A stretch of DNA of 64,000 nucleotides from Strigops habroptila (taxonomy: Eukaryota; Chordata; Aves; Psittaciformes; Psittacidae): assembly GCF_004027225.2 (NCBI RefSeq), contig NC_046358.1, positions 68,219,028-68,283,027 of the forward strand, written 5' to 3'. Of this stretch, positions 48,401-56,853 are shown piece after piece (within the stretch, counting starts at the first letter, position 1; each line of letters begins with the position of its first letter). The translations under genes were made by a program, and so were the position numbers. Below the pieces are notes generated by a model that was not told the origin of the DNA, did not search any database, and worked only from the letters and a program-made list of their open reading frames with translations.

Positions 48401-51400
48401 CTCTTACTCACCATCTGGATCACAGAGTTTCTTCAAAGCCCTGCACATTGGAGCTTTGATACGAAGGTTTCTGCCTTTGTAACGAACAGTCGTAGCCCTG
48501 AATATATTGAAAGAGAAGTACTTACAGACACCGTTAACAAAAGTTTGTGAATACAAACATGACAGGGACACCAAGTCAAATATGATCACAGCTATAGGAA
48601 TAACCAAAGAAACGGAAGGGTTTGCAGTGCGGATTCACAAGAGCATTCAATCTTTCCTATCACCTTCCTTTTAATTCTAGAAATGCTACTCTTGCGACCC
48701 TCCTCTTCCAGACTTTTAGGAAACACAGGGCTGCCTGCTTAGGTCTGCTATTTAGAAAGCAGACCAGAATTACATTACTTCAGTTCAACAGTACCCTCAG
48801 AGACAGCTTCTTCCTAAAACACAAGTGGTTTTGCTTTAGTCTTCTCTTTATACTCCAAAAAGTCTAAAGTTTCTGAAGAGTCTTCCATTCTGGAATATGA
48901 ACACCACATTCGTTGCAGAAATGAGGTCTAAGAACTTGTGCTGGAATCTGAACGAAGTAACTACTACAATATGATTTCACTGGCTTTAGCTTCAATACCA
49001 CATAATTAGCTATAAAGACCCTTAAAGGCAAGACATTTTTTGGGTTTGCACAGTGGAACTATTTGATTTCTTCACTCACTCAGCCCTGTTTTCTTTTTAG
49101 AGACTTAGAAGGCAGGCATTGAGACCAAAGTCATTGATGGCTCTATTTACTACTTAATACTTCAAGCAGTAACAATCAGCATAGAATCAACAGGATTGAA
49201 CACAAGTCCTTGCAAGTAAAATGAAAGAAATTATGGGGGATCAGGAACTTATTTTTCCTATGCTGTAAGGAAGACAATATCAGGCAGAAAGAGCACTTGT
49301 CTATACTGCTAAGAGGGAAATTCACAAAAGGGCAGCAGAAGTGAACCCAGACCTAAGACTGAGATGACCACACTTGAAAGAAATGTGCTAGGTATTGAAA
49401 AAAAGAACTGCTTACAGAGAGGGGAATCATAGAACTGTAACATCACTGAGCAAAGTGGAAAGTTCAATCTAGTGGGATATGTGCAATGTGTTTGCTTGTA
49501 TGGTATGTGAGGCTGCCTTCCATGTGCAGGCGATTAATTCAGAGGGCGCAGACACCCAGGTGGTAACAAAGAGGAAGATGTAAACTGTTTCCCTGCACAG
49601 TTTGCGCCTCTTGCACTGACAAGGTTTACCTACCAAACAGGGTAAGAGATGCAAGAGAAAAAGGAAGCAGAGATGCGTCTCCCATCTGGAAGACAAAAAG
49701 CTTATGCAAGAGTTCTGAACTGCCCAAGAATGTTAATATTATGTACACTGACGTTCTTGGTTGGAAGATGAGCATTAATATTTTCATATGCAAAGATTCC
49801 TGTTTTCAAAATGATTTGTTACAAGACTGGCTTTAGAATAAACACATAGACTTCATAAAAATCATTAGCCCTCATTAACAATTAATTAGAAGAAGGCCTT
49901 AATGATGCCAAGTGCTAGACTGATGCTACAGCTAGCTAAAAGTCATCAGTCTCATTAATTATGGTTTAGTCTATTTGGATGGCACAGTATTAGACAGGCT
50001 GTCCAGTACAACGCAGAGAACAAAATGACTGCTCATATATGAACTCCAGAGATGCTCCGGACACAGGGGAAAAAGGGTCATCCTGGGCCCATTTTAACTG
50101 GTAACTCTGATTTAAAGAGGTAATTTGCTTTAAGAATCATTTCTTTATATGGAAAAATTTACTGCTAAGATTGTCTTCAGTGTACAAAACCCAAGCCAAA
50201 TGGCAATTTCTCTTCTAATTCAAAACGTCAGTTCACAGAAAAATGAACAAGTGATTTCATAAATAATCACATCCAAGCTCTGCACCGCAGCAGCACACTG
50301 CGCAAAGTGCATCTCCCAGGAGAGCAAAGGTTACTAAACTGCATAGAACTCATTTGGAAGCTCAGTTTCTGAACAACAAAAAAGTGCAATAGCAACTCTA
50401 CATTTTATATAAGGTAAAGGCAAAACATCAGCAACTGCTGAGTGGGCAAATTCCTTCTCCTGTTGACAATAAACTTTACTTCACCAATCATTTGTCTGCT
50501 ACAATGAAGCAGCCTGAAAGCACAAATGCTAAAAGTAAAAAGGGTTCAGTAGCCAACAGAAAATGGTACTATTTTCAAATTGATTTTCAAGACACACTTA
50601 GGACAAACCAATGCCTGCTGAGTGATACCTGCCTAATGGTCACACCACTTCAAATAATATCCTTTGAAAGAGATTTCACACAAGTTCTAATAGTACAGCA
50701 GCTTCTAGCCCCTTCCATATTCCCAACGTACACTGCCAAGACTGAACCCCACAATCCCACAATTCTTTCTTGAAGTTAAAGAGAATACTCTTAGGGAAGA
50801 GTATTCACGGTAAAGAGAGGAAAAACACCATACAAAACAAAGAATGGAAAAGGTCAATCTGCAGCTCTAAAGTAAGAAATGCCTCCTAGACTCTGGATGA
50901 CCAATTCAACAGTCAAGCTGCTGAACAACCCAGTTTTAAGAGTTTCAGGAATGAGTTCTTACTTACCCAGCTTGAATGAGCTCATTGAGTTTCACCGCAT
51001 TCTTGTCATCCATACCTTGAGACAATACAGTGAATTAGGATTTGAAGTGATACAGTCATGGCCTTTTTAGTGCTCTGATCAGTTTTCAATCTATTACATT
51101 TTATGCTCACATAGGATTAATGTGCATAAATATGCTATAACACACTCATGCTGAAAAGTTTCTGTTTTCATAATGTGCAAGCTTTACATGATCCTTGCCA
51201 TGAAAATTATATTTTACTCATGGATTAAATAACCCTAGTTTGGGTGCTGGGCATTAATACAGCATATTACATAATACAGTCATCTTGGGTTGCTGGGCAT
51301 TAATCTGACACTGCAGTATTAAAAAGAGAAGCTTCCTCATCTTCCTGCTCAATCTCTGTTGCTAAGGCAGCACAGTGTAACGGAAGAGCATCAAGCCCTC

Positions 51401-54400
51401 AGTGTTGAATGCAATAAAAAAAGTAAACAAAAATAATAAAAGGCACATGTAATTCTTTTACACTTTTACATTTTTAAATGGACATAATGGGAACTTGATT
51501 TATATTCCCTATTATAGTCAGGCCCAAATCTAGTTACGAAACAAGCAACCTCCCTCTAGCAATGCTGAAAGTATTCCCGATATGCTTGTGTGTCTCAGAA
51601 GCTCTATGTAAGTTATCTCAGTTTCTGGGAAGATGGGATTAGGTGAGTATCATAAGAGGGAGGCAGAGGAGAGGAGACAGGAGAGGGAAACAGTCTACTT
51701 TCACCAACTGCAGAGCAGACCTCTCAAACCTCTGGAGACAGGCTGAGAGAGCTGGGCTTGTTCAGCCTGGAGAAGAGAAGGCTCCTTAAGGGGAGACTTC
51801 GAGCAGCTTCCAGTGCCTAAAGGGGCTACAAGAAAGCTGGAGAGGGGCTTTGGACAAGGGCCTGTAAGGACAGGACAAGGGAGAATAGCTTTAACCTGCC
51901 AGAGGGGAGATTGAGATGAGCTCTTAGGCAGAAGTTCTTCCCTGCGAGGGTGCTGAGGCACTGGCATAGGTTGCCCAGAGAAGCTGTGGCTGCCCCATCC
52001 CTGGCAGTGTTCAAGGCCAGGTTGAACACAGGGGCTTGGAGCAACCTGCTCTAGTGGAAGGTGTCCCTGCCCATTGCAGGAGGGGTGGACTAGGTGACCT
52101 TTAAAAGGTCCCTCCCAACCTAAACCGTTCTATGATTCTATGAACATGGTACTAAGCATAAGCGAGATACCTTGCTAATGCAGCTAATCAACTTCCAGAA
52201 AACGAAGCAGCATTGGTACAGCAGATACTCATCCATCTACACTCTTCCTTATGGACAAAACTAGTGTCCAGGATTAACAAGGTCAGAACGTGTCTTGGTC
52301 AGCCAGTAAAGTTATTTCTGATTATGCTTTGTAATGCTCTTTCATCTTCAGGGTTCAATAAGCAAAGATTTAGAAAATGACTCGGACAAAGGCACCATCC
52401 CAGATTTTGATTGCATAGGCAGAAATAACTGTGGGTGCAAATGAGATCATTTACACATTTAATTGCTTTGTTTTCAAGAATAAAACAGAAAGATAACCTG
52501 AGCTGCACACACTTTTACTCATCATCTGTGGGTATTACATGCACTGTATCCCACAGATAGCAAAAGCTAAAGAAATCTTTTAAAGGAAACTAATGCAACA
52601 GACTAAGAAGGTCTTTAGAAATACAAATACATTTAATGAAAAGATACAACAAATCACAGCAATAGAATACAATGACCACAAACTCTGGGTAACTCAAAAG
52701 TGAAACTATTAGACATTCAAGGGTAGTCACTTCCAATTCTACCATACAAAAACAATTTTAAGTCATTCATACTCACATCCCCCAATCTTTTTCCTCAGTT
52801 CCCCATAGCAGATTAAGCCATAAAGCTCTAGGGAGGATTTCTTCAGCCCTTGAGAAAACACTGGAAAGCAGAAAAGGTGGAAGTGAGATACAGACTGCAG
52901 ATACTCATACACAGCTACACTGCAGATACCCATTTCAACACTGAAAATGAGATAATTTTCAATGAGACAAACATCTCATGGAAGGCCAGACTGAGTTCTG
53001 TTTCAAGAAACACCGTAACGAGACAAGTTCACCAATTTCCTTTTGGTGACTTAAATACCTGGGAAATACAACATTTTTTTGGATTACAGAAAAAACAAAG
53101 CTGCTTCCCCAGGATATAAACAAATATGCAACAATTCAATATGCAAGATAAAGCTAGTTAATAATAAAGCTAACTCTGGCACCACTTAACTGTTTATGAT
53201 TTCTAAAGGAGATGCCCAGATGTCCCCACAAAAATGCATACTGAACTCTTTCTTCTATGAAAATTAAGAAGCAGGTGTGAATTTTCCAGAAGACACAGAA
53301 TGTTTCTGTGCACATGAATGCACTGTAGAGATTTAATGAAAGTTCTAGATTCTAAATTTTTATATGAAAATTTGAACACACATTGTATTCAACCTTACAA
53401 AGGTTTTTTGCCCTTTCTCATCAACACAGATTATGTGGACCTTATTATTGCTAATAGATCTAAATGCCTATGACAACACGGAAAGACAGTCCTGTGGTTT
53501 ACAAAATGGGTTAGAATATTCATTCTTATCTATTCATCAAGAACTCAGTTCTCTGACTTGCAGACTCACTTAATCTCAAAATCCAGGTACACACACTACT
53601 ATCAATACTAAGGCTAATACTAAGCTCTTGTACTAATTCTAGAATTCCTTCAGCCAATGACATCTCAGACCTTACAGGTATAGATACAGAACTTCACATT
53701 ATCCAGAAGAGAGATGAAGTTCCCCCATGACTTTTTTTTTTTTAAAGTTCTTCCATATTGTGTTTGCTGTAACATTTGTTTTTAAACAAAATACCAATGG
53801 CTTCTTTAATCTTAAAATACTACCTTGCTTTAAAAAAGGAACTCCAAAATTCACGTTCTGACAGGTGTTTTACATGTGTAAGTCCTCCTTCACATCCTAG
53901 TCCACCAAATCTCAGGAACAGACAAAACCATTTCATAAAAGAGACTGTATCATACACTGTCTTTCCACTCTTCCAGCTTTTTTCAAGTCATTTCCATTTC
54001 TCATTAATGAGTTCTTTTTTTTTAACTAGAGAGGCTCTGGCCACAAATCACATAGATTAATTTACTACCCCAACTTTTGCAGATGTTAGAGTGCTGTATA
54101 AAGACCAGAAAAATCAACCGCCATGAAACTGCCATGATTTATGCAACTTAGAAAACAGCATCCTAAGTACAAGAAAGCCCTGGAGACCTTTACTTAATCA
54201 AGCTAACAAGAGAACTGACATTCTTCGTACTTTAAAAATCAAAAGAATTGGATCTCAGTAAGATCCGTTCACTCTGAAATAGACTTCTTTAAGCCATGAC
54301 TCAGATGAGGCTACCCACAAACTGACTTGACTTCTCACTGCCTGTTACTGAAAAGAACAAATTTGATAAAAATCCATTATCAGTGATCATACATTAGTAT

Positions 54401-56853
54401 TACTGTTACAAAACACCACTAGCAGTACATATGACTTCCAAAGAGTGGAATATGGCAGTGGGAATCCTAAATTACTGAACCAATTGTGCAACTTAAGGCT
54501 TATTTAAAGTGCGAGCGTATATTTCACCATTTACACTTGTAACAGACTTCCCCCTCCCCCCCCCGTCCCTCAAGAAGTACAAAGTAGTGCTGGAGTCAAT
54601 TTGCTCGATGAAGTCATGCCTGACTAACATTTAGGCAGCTGTCCTCAAAGGTGTGTTCCTGAGGAGGAAAAAACCGCCGTATTTCCTTGAACCTGGCTTG
54701 TCCCCAGTATTAATGGTAGGATCGGTATTTATTGTGGTGTATTCATTTAAAAGCAGTGATACAAATACCAGCTTTTGCACAGCATTTTCCAAAACCCATG
54801 AACCTCAGTATGGCCACAATGATAAAAACACATGTTCACAGACATCCTATTCAGTACTCATTTTCTGATCTCCAGCATTCCTACTCTCCATGATGGCACT
54901 GAAAGGCAGGAATCCAACCCTCACGAGGCTGCAAGCTCTATGCTAAGCCTATGTCATTGCATACTCACCATTATCAAAGTCAATGTACTTGGAGATCTTG
55001 TGCCATGTGCGGTAGTAGAAGTGGCGGACCTGTTCCTTATTCTTCACCATGCTGGCTGGTTTGCCCTTCTTCTTGTATTTCAGAGCAATGTTGTTCTGGA
55101 TAGCCTCAAAGTCCTTCCCATGCTAAATAATAAATAAAACAAATTTGTCATAAGGCAACAGAAACAATGACTTTGGGGGTTCTTCATAGCAAATCAGATT
55201 TTGAAAGTCACCAACAAAATCTTGGGTATCAAAACTCAACAGCAAAAGAATGACAGTGGTGTCCTTTATTTTATATAAAGTGCATTTCAGATGCCAAATT
55301 AATTACTTTCCAATTTCTTGAACTGTTTCAAAATAAAAACTATAAGTTGCTAGCAAACTTCTTTAAAAAAAAAAAAACCCAAACAACTTCACTCATAAAT
55401 GTGCTGAGCAGCAGAACCGAAAATCCCAACTCTCTCCCTCAGATTTCTTTACTTTCCCCTGCATTTTCCCTCCCTCTCCCTCCTACCTCTATTTCTAACT
55501 AGGGGGAATGAAAAGCCTGTAATATTTAACACCTTCACTTCTATTTATAGTAAATTTGACGTTCCAGTCATTAGGAGTGTAAAATTTGAGTTTCAAATAA
55601 TGCAGGAAAATACACTTTTTTTTTTTTTTTTTTAATAAAAACTTATAACAGAAAACACCGTTTTACACTGTAGGTCATTCCAAAGTTTATTCTCAGGGTA
55701 AAAATAAGACACTTAAGTGTTCCTTTAGTTGACTCTTGTAAAATCACTGGCATTCAAAAGAGGAAAATTTTATTTTATTTATAGTATCACTGACCTCCTG
55801 CTATCACAAAATTTCTTAGTATTCAAAAGAGGTTGGAACTGATTTAAATACAAAGTGTGAGAACCTCTTTTAAAAGTAACACAAAATGATTGGGAATGCG
55901 GGACCAAATTTTGGGAAGGAGTCCCAAATCCATCTTAGGGAAAAAAGTCAGAAGTTTTCTTTGAGTGATGAAGTGATTTAAAAATGACATGATTACCAGG
56001 ACCATTACCGCAAATCAGAGGAGCTAAAGAGAGAAAACAGTGGTTTAAAAGTGTTTACTTTTTCCACACGATACATATGCATGAATCATGCCTACCACTA
56101 AAAAACATATTTGTAAGAAGATCCACATGTCAGAAGAAAAAACCTCACCAGCACCACTTTTGTTTTCCCCTTTAGTATTTTCATACAGAAGTGCTCTTAA
56201 AATAATCCTAAACAAGGAATACATTGTACACGTCATATGAGAGAAAAGATGATTTAACTTCTCCTTGTCTCAGCCCTACTACTGAACTAGCTCAAACCTT
56301 TCCGTGACCAAAGACCAAGCACAGTGCCAACCATTCTGATTAGAACAGAACGTATTTTCTTGTTTGAGAATATTACAGTGTGTGTTGCTTTGGAAAGTTG
56401 GGATGGGGACACTACACTATGCATTTATTCCTCGTTTGAAACAGAACTGTATTTGAAAAATAACTGAACTTATTATAAACATTTATGAATAAAACTCAAA
56501 TATTTCACAAAAAAAAGCTTTTATCGCCAGCTGGTTTATAGCCAGCTGTACAAACGCATGTGCATACAGACACATTTTGCTCCTGCAAATCACAAATGCA
56601 TCAACCTTCTCTAGGAATATTCAGATACTACACGAAGCCATCTGAGTGTGTTATTGTACCTCATACAGTCCCTCGAAGAAAGTATTTTTGTCCTCTGTGC
56701 TCCACGATTCCCACTGCCTCCTGACCTTCTTCCCTTCCTCCTTTTCTCCCGCTGAGGAGCCCAGGTTCCTTGCTGCTGACTTGGAATTCCCAGCAGGATT
56801 GCTGGGAGGAATTCCTGATGTGCCACCAGATGCAGCCCCTCCATTATCTGTTG
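27338..56853 (-). CDS. CRAMP1: CRAMP1, cramped chromatin regulator homologue (N-terminal exon(s) outside the window)
   Basis: Nineteen exons join in phase to 3707 nt, 1234 aa plus stop. In transcript order they start at 56853, 55122, 52860, 51015, 48497, 47629, 46423, 45872, 41627, 37340, 36515, 35246, 34473, 33404, 32661, 31229, 30636, 29862 and 27493; their far ends are given in the exon entries. The SANT/Myb-like domain (RRQWESWSTEDKNTFFEGLY and on to YRTWHKISKYIDF) spans about residues 42-116. Then come IRIKAPMCR-type and coiled IVELHRKVSSLIEF segments, a long Ser/Pro-rich middle, and the conserved tail FNDLAQELSIPEPTRREILF. Human CRAMP1 has about 1269 aa, so only the N-terminal end is missing. 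The protein is nuclear and chromatin-associated. Drosophila cramped is Polycomb-group related, and the mammalian protein is reported to promote linker histone gene expression. The gene lies upstream of JPT2 on the same strand, as in human. Confidence 0.95.
27540..27845 (-). repeat. CR1 LINE 3' fragment
   Basis: Begins ATCACAGAACTATATTAGATTGG and contains TTTGTCCAACCATCCTGCTC, TCTCTGGGCAATCTGTTTGA and TTTCCTTGTGTTCACATGGA, all in reverse CR1 order. It lies in the last CRAMP1 intron. Confidence 0.85.
27900..27960. repeat. A-rich simple repeat
   Basis: About 24 A followed by CCAAAC, another A-run and CCCAACCCCCAAACC. It lies in a CRAMP1 intron, where it is T/G-rich on the transcript strand. Confidence 0.9.
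28556..29395 (-). repeat. CR1 LINE 3' fragment, long
   Basis: GACTGGAAGGGACCTGAAGA and CTCCTGCTCAAAGCAAGGTC are followed by CAACCTGTTCCCCTGCC and CTTCTCCAGGCTGAACAAGC, then further reversed CR1 to about 29.39 kb. A frame on the minus strand (KLKQVQQRATRTSRGLKER) is the CR1 ORF remnant. Confidence 0.85.
29717..29862 (-). CDS. CRAMP1: CRAMP1 exon SFISPEKGRKMLPTPVGTAS
   Basis: Encodes SFISPEKGRKMLPTPVGTAS, GTSLLGPSLLDGNSRDSFVS and RSLADVAE, nearly identical to human. Acceptor CCTTATAG, donor GTATGT. Confidence 0.96.
30472..30636 (-). CDS. CRAMP1: CRAMP1 exon PSSSPQQNWIASPSHDPQWY
   Basis: Encodes EGVSLSPAKLNGSDSSKSLP, PSSSPQQNWIASPSHDPQWY and PNDSTDSSLSSLF. Acceptor TTGGCTTACAG, donor GTAAGT. 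Confidence 0.95.
30800..30922. repeat. A-rich low-complexity tract with CAAAA units
   Basis: About 120 bases of A interrupted by single or paired C. It is T-rich on the CRAMP1 transcript strand and lies between the exons at 30,472-30,636 and 30,995-31,229. Confidence 0.9.
30995..31229 (-). CDS. CRAMP1: CRAMP1 exon SVLSLSELSKTSLQNGLSTP
   Basis: Encodes GTSVLSLSELSKTSLQNGLS, SPPNVSALLDISLPGPPEDV and ISDSIIEIAISSGQY, close to human. Acceptor TTCTTGTAACAG, donor GTAAGT. Confidence 0.95.
32491..32661 (-). CDS. CRAMP1: CRAMP1 exon VPFISLPTRQEQEAVPDGFQ
   Basis: Encodes GPGPGCRVPFISLPTRQEQE, AVPDGFQVEYVLKKRLYETG and NVLETPLVLVAKTPGSE. The first half resembles human FVSVPSRPEQEPVADSFQ. The second half has no counterpart I remember, so a shorter splice form ending after GFQ (GTAGAG donor) is possible. 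Acceptor TGCTTCCAG. Confidence 0.75.
33232..33404 (-). CDS. CRAMP1: CRAMP1 exon AIDLAAKSAGIIPGSPVPVL
   Basis: Encodes SAIDLAAKSAGIIPGSPVPV, then LDADGLSGVSPLSPDG and GQESAAQNRGSIATVE. Human reads HLASAIDLAAKSAGIIPGSP, so it joins directly to the exon at 34369-34473. The acceptor ATCTTCACAAAAG follows a run of 14 C. Donor GTCAGT. Confidence 0.9.
34369..34473 (-). CDS. CRAMP1: CRAMP1 exon RGSFRPIQSSLTKAAVSRPI
   Basis: Encodes RGSFRPIQSSLTKAAVSRPI and VPKVLPTQATNHLS. Acceptor CTTCACCCTAG, donor GTAAGT. It ends with 1 nt and joins the exon starting at 33404. Confidence 0.93.
35165..35246 (-). CDS. CRAMP1: CRAMP1 exon RTLLPRPSGNPSQHVCSFS
   Basis: Encodes RTLLPRPSGNPSQHVCSFSI and LSNSSIT. Human has RTLLPRPSENQSHNVCSFS. 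Acceptor CTCTCATGTAG, donor GTGAGT. The longest open frame here is a different one; homology picks this frame. Confidence 0.92.
36441..36515 (-). CDS. CRAMP1: CRAMP1 exon MQSDFFLPKPRKLRNRHLRK
   Basis: A 75-nt exon encoding MQSDFFLPKPRKLRNRHLRK and PLVVQ, identical to the remembered human segment. It is strongly basic and may hold a nuclear localisation signal. Acceptor GTTCTTGTCCAG, donor GTCAGA. Confidence 0.95.
37159..37340 (-). CDS. CRAMP1: CRAMP1 exon GLFAVPTTLPPNSRHGKLF
   Basis: Encodes LRNLPRPLLVAGPSSSGSTD, GGLFAVPTTLPPNSRHGKLF and LPSKEAELTFRQHLDTIS, closely matching human. Acceptor CTTCTCTTGTAG, donor GTGAGT. Confidence 0.95.
38029..38134 (+). repeat. CR1 LINE 3' tail
   Basis: GAGCAACCTGGTCTGTGGG, AAGGTGTCCCTGCCCATGGC and TCATTCTATGATTCTATGAT form the sense-strand CR1 terminus with its short tandem tail. 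Confidence 0.9.
38265..39310 (-). repeat. CR1 LINE fragment with reverse-transcriptase coding
   Basis: Minus-strand frames encode reverse-transcriptase blocks: FDGWIAQWMRNWLDG, GDPQGLVLGPILFNIVVGNM and, in another frame, STLSKFIDDTKL. The last block holds the catalytic Asp pair. The switch of frame near 38,400 and internal stops show it is dead. About 1 kb of a LINE ORF2 remains, antisense to nothing but inside a CRAMP1 intron. Confidence 0.85.
40591..41170 (+). mobile_element. Solo LTR of an endogenous retrovirus, with target-site duplication
   Basis: The element starts TGTGCTGGTTCTGGCTGGG and ends AAACTACAGCA, so it has TG...CA ends. CAGCT is duplicated at 40,586-40,590 and 41,171-41,175. 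It is 580 bp long, with a CCTATAAAGCTGG promoter-like box near 40,859 and ATTAAA-type polyadenylation sequence near 41,046. No internal retroviral genes are present, so it arose by LTR-LTR recombination. The 5-bp duplication fits an ERVL-like class. It is in the sense orientation of the + strand, opposite to CRAMP1. Confidence 0.85.
41450..41627 (-). CDS. CRAMP1: CRAMP1 exon with TPPGKVIAISTRSP
   Basis: Encodes MPEMSSIATSPIKPAQEEQS, then LTPPGKVIAISTRSPGCARN and SALRNNKTFSPGAASSSS. Human has PAQEEQSMTPPGKVVTVSSR. Acceptor CATTTTCAG, donor GTGAGT. Confidence 0.92.
42945..43250 (+). repeat. CR1 LINE 3' fragment (left arm of an inverted pair)
   Basis: GAGATTGAGATGAGCTCTTAGG, AAGTTCTTCCCTGTGAGGG and GGTTGCCCAGAGAAGCTGTG, then CTTCCAACACAAACC and a decayed tail. 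It is the same subfamily as the copies at 43.6 and 51.7 kb. Confidence 0.9.
43285..43465 (+). repeat. 3' remnant of an LTR
   Basis: ATTATTACTATATTTTAC, TTATCTCGACCCACAGCTTT, CCCATTCTCCCTCCCACC and GGGGTTAAATCACAACAAC follow the 3' part of avian LTRs related to 40,591-41,170. There is no 5' half. Confidence 0.6.
43595..43890 (-). repeat. CR1 LINE 3' fragment (right arm of an inverted pair)
   Basis: CTAGAGCAGGTTGCTCCAAG, GAACACTGCCAGGGATGGGG and AACTTCTGCCTAAGAGCTCA are the reverse complement of the 42,945-43,250 copy with few differences. It lies about 350 bp from that copy. Confidence 0.9.
44190..44256 (+). repeat. CR1 3' tail, very short
   Basis: GGACCAGATTATCTTCCAAGG, TGCCTTCCAGCCTGGGCTATT and CTATGGCTCTATGA are the last 60 or so bases of a diverged CR1. 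Confidence 0.7.
44607..45872 (-). CDS. CRAMP1: CRAMP1 large exon (422 codons)
   Basis: A single 1266-nt exon beginning RKTLEERQLQDS and ending LLSCLLKLISTEVNPKP. It holds VMLHLFPGENCTLTPLPGVA, PPAQILGIQSGQGTARGQ, SLLDPFPRYMKSCQDLIVPE and ESLTLAEVYLMMGKPNKLQL, all shared with human, between poorly conserved Ser/Thr-rich stretches. Acceptor TTTTTTTAG (U12 intron), donor GTAAGT. Confidence 0.95.
45873..46341 (-). other. CRAMP1: U12-type (minor spliceosome) intron of CRAMP1
   Basis: The intron begins GTATCCTTTC, which is the U12 donor consensus, and ends TTCTTTGACACATCTTTTTTTAG. Its TTCTTTGAC matches the U12 branch consensus TTCCTTRAC at all but one position, with the branch A about 15 nt before the exon. 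Length is 469 nt. It interrupts the frame exactly where human reads HEVRV-RKTLEE. Confidence 0.8.
45951..45978. repeat. A10-G10 homopurine tract with adjacent C6
   Basis: Ten A are followed directly by ten G, then AA and six C. It lies inside the U12-type CRAMP1 intron, about 80 nt from its 3' splice site. Confidence 0.95.
46342..46423 (-). CDS. CRAMP1: CRAMP1 exon MIVELHRKVSSLIEFLKQKW, followed by a U12-type donor
   Basis: Encodes MIVELHRKVSSLIEFLKQKW and then ALHEVRI, an amphipathic helix. The end at 46342 is chosen because human reads HEVRVRKTLEE across the junction and because the sequence after it is GTATCCTTT, the minor-spliceosome donor. An ordinary GT nine bases earlier (GTACGT) would drop VRI. 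Confidence 0.85.
47506..47629 (-). CDS. CRAMP1: CRAMP1 exon VSDEEDQKPVRLPLKVPVEL
   Basis: Encodes VSDEEDQKPVRLPLKVPVEL and then QPRNNHAWARVQSLAQNPRL. The acceptor is CCCTCAG, the donor is GTAATG, and the phase fits both sides. Confidence 0.95.
48412..48497 (-). CDS. CRAMP1: CRAMP1 exon ATTVRYKGRNLRIKAPMCR
   Basis: Encodes ATTVRYKGRNLRIKAPMCRA and then LKKLCDPD. It is identical to the remembered human segment. Acceptor ATTCAG after a short tract, donor GTGAGT. Confidence 0.95.
48498..50966 (-). other. CRAMP1: CRAMP1 intron without repeats, ATTA-rich in part
   Basis: A 2.5-kb intron with no clear mobile element. The part at 49,740-50,020 is rich in ATTA/TTAAT words and contains a 9-bp inverted repeat at 49,917-49,952. 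Confidence 0.6.
50967..51015 (-). CDS. CRAMP1: CRAMP1 short exon MDDKNAVKLNELIQA
   Basis: A 49-nt exon joining the neighbours as GGC-MDDKNAVKLNELIQAG, matching human MDDKNATKLNELIQAG. Acceptor TGTCTCAAG, donor GTAAGT. Confidence 0.93.
51705..52147 (+). repeat. CR1 LINE 3' fragment (sense)
   Basis: CTGGAGACAGGCTGAGAGAGC, TTGTTCAGCCTGGAGAAGAG, AGGTTGCCCAGAGAAGCTGT and a clean end CGTTCTATGATTCTATGAA. It is the best preserved + strand copy and lies in a CRAMP1 intron. Confidence 0.92.
52777..52860 (-). CDS. CRAMP1: CRAMP1 exon with two in-frame acceptors
   Basis: Encodes VFSQGLKKSSLELYGLICYG and ELRKKIGG. Human reads VFSRGLKKSS, which fixes the start at 52860 (acceptor CCAG). A second AG 12 nt inside would give a start at 52848 and drop VFSQ without a frameshift. 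Donor GTGAGT. Confidence 0.9.
52861..54968 (-). other. CRAMP1: CRAMP1 intron, no repeat recognised
   Basis: A 2.1-kb intron between the SANT exon and the VFSQ exon. T-runs occur at 53,731 and 54,015 and a CCCCCCCC run near 54,556. No exon or mobile element is seen. Confidence 0.6.
54969..55122 (-). CDS. CRAMP1: CRAMP1 exon: second half of the SANT domain
   Basis: Encodes HGKDFEAIQNNIALKYKKKG, then KPASMVKNKEQVRHFYYRTW and HKISKYIDFDN. It is almost identical to human CRAMP1. Acceptor TTATTATTTAG, donor GTGAGT. Confidence 0.97.
56660..56853 (-). CDS. CRAMP1: CRAMP1 exon: start of the SANT domain
   Basis: Encodes ATDNGGAASGGTSGIPPSNP, then NLGSSAGEKEEGKKVRRQWE and SWSTEDKNTFFEGLYE. The last part is the first helix and Trp-rich core of the SANT domain. 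Acceptor TTTTTGCAG, donor GTACAA. The first 2 nt complete a codon from an exon beyond the window. Confidence 0.95.
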
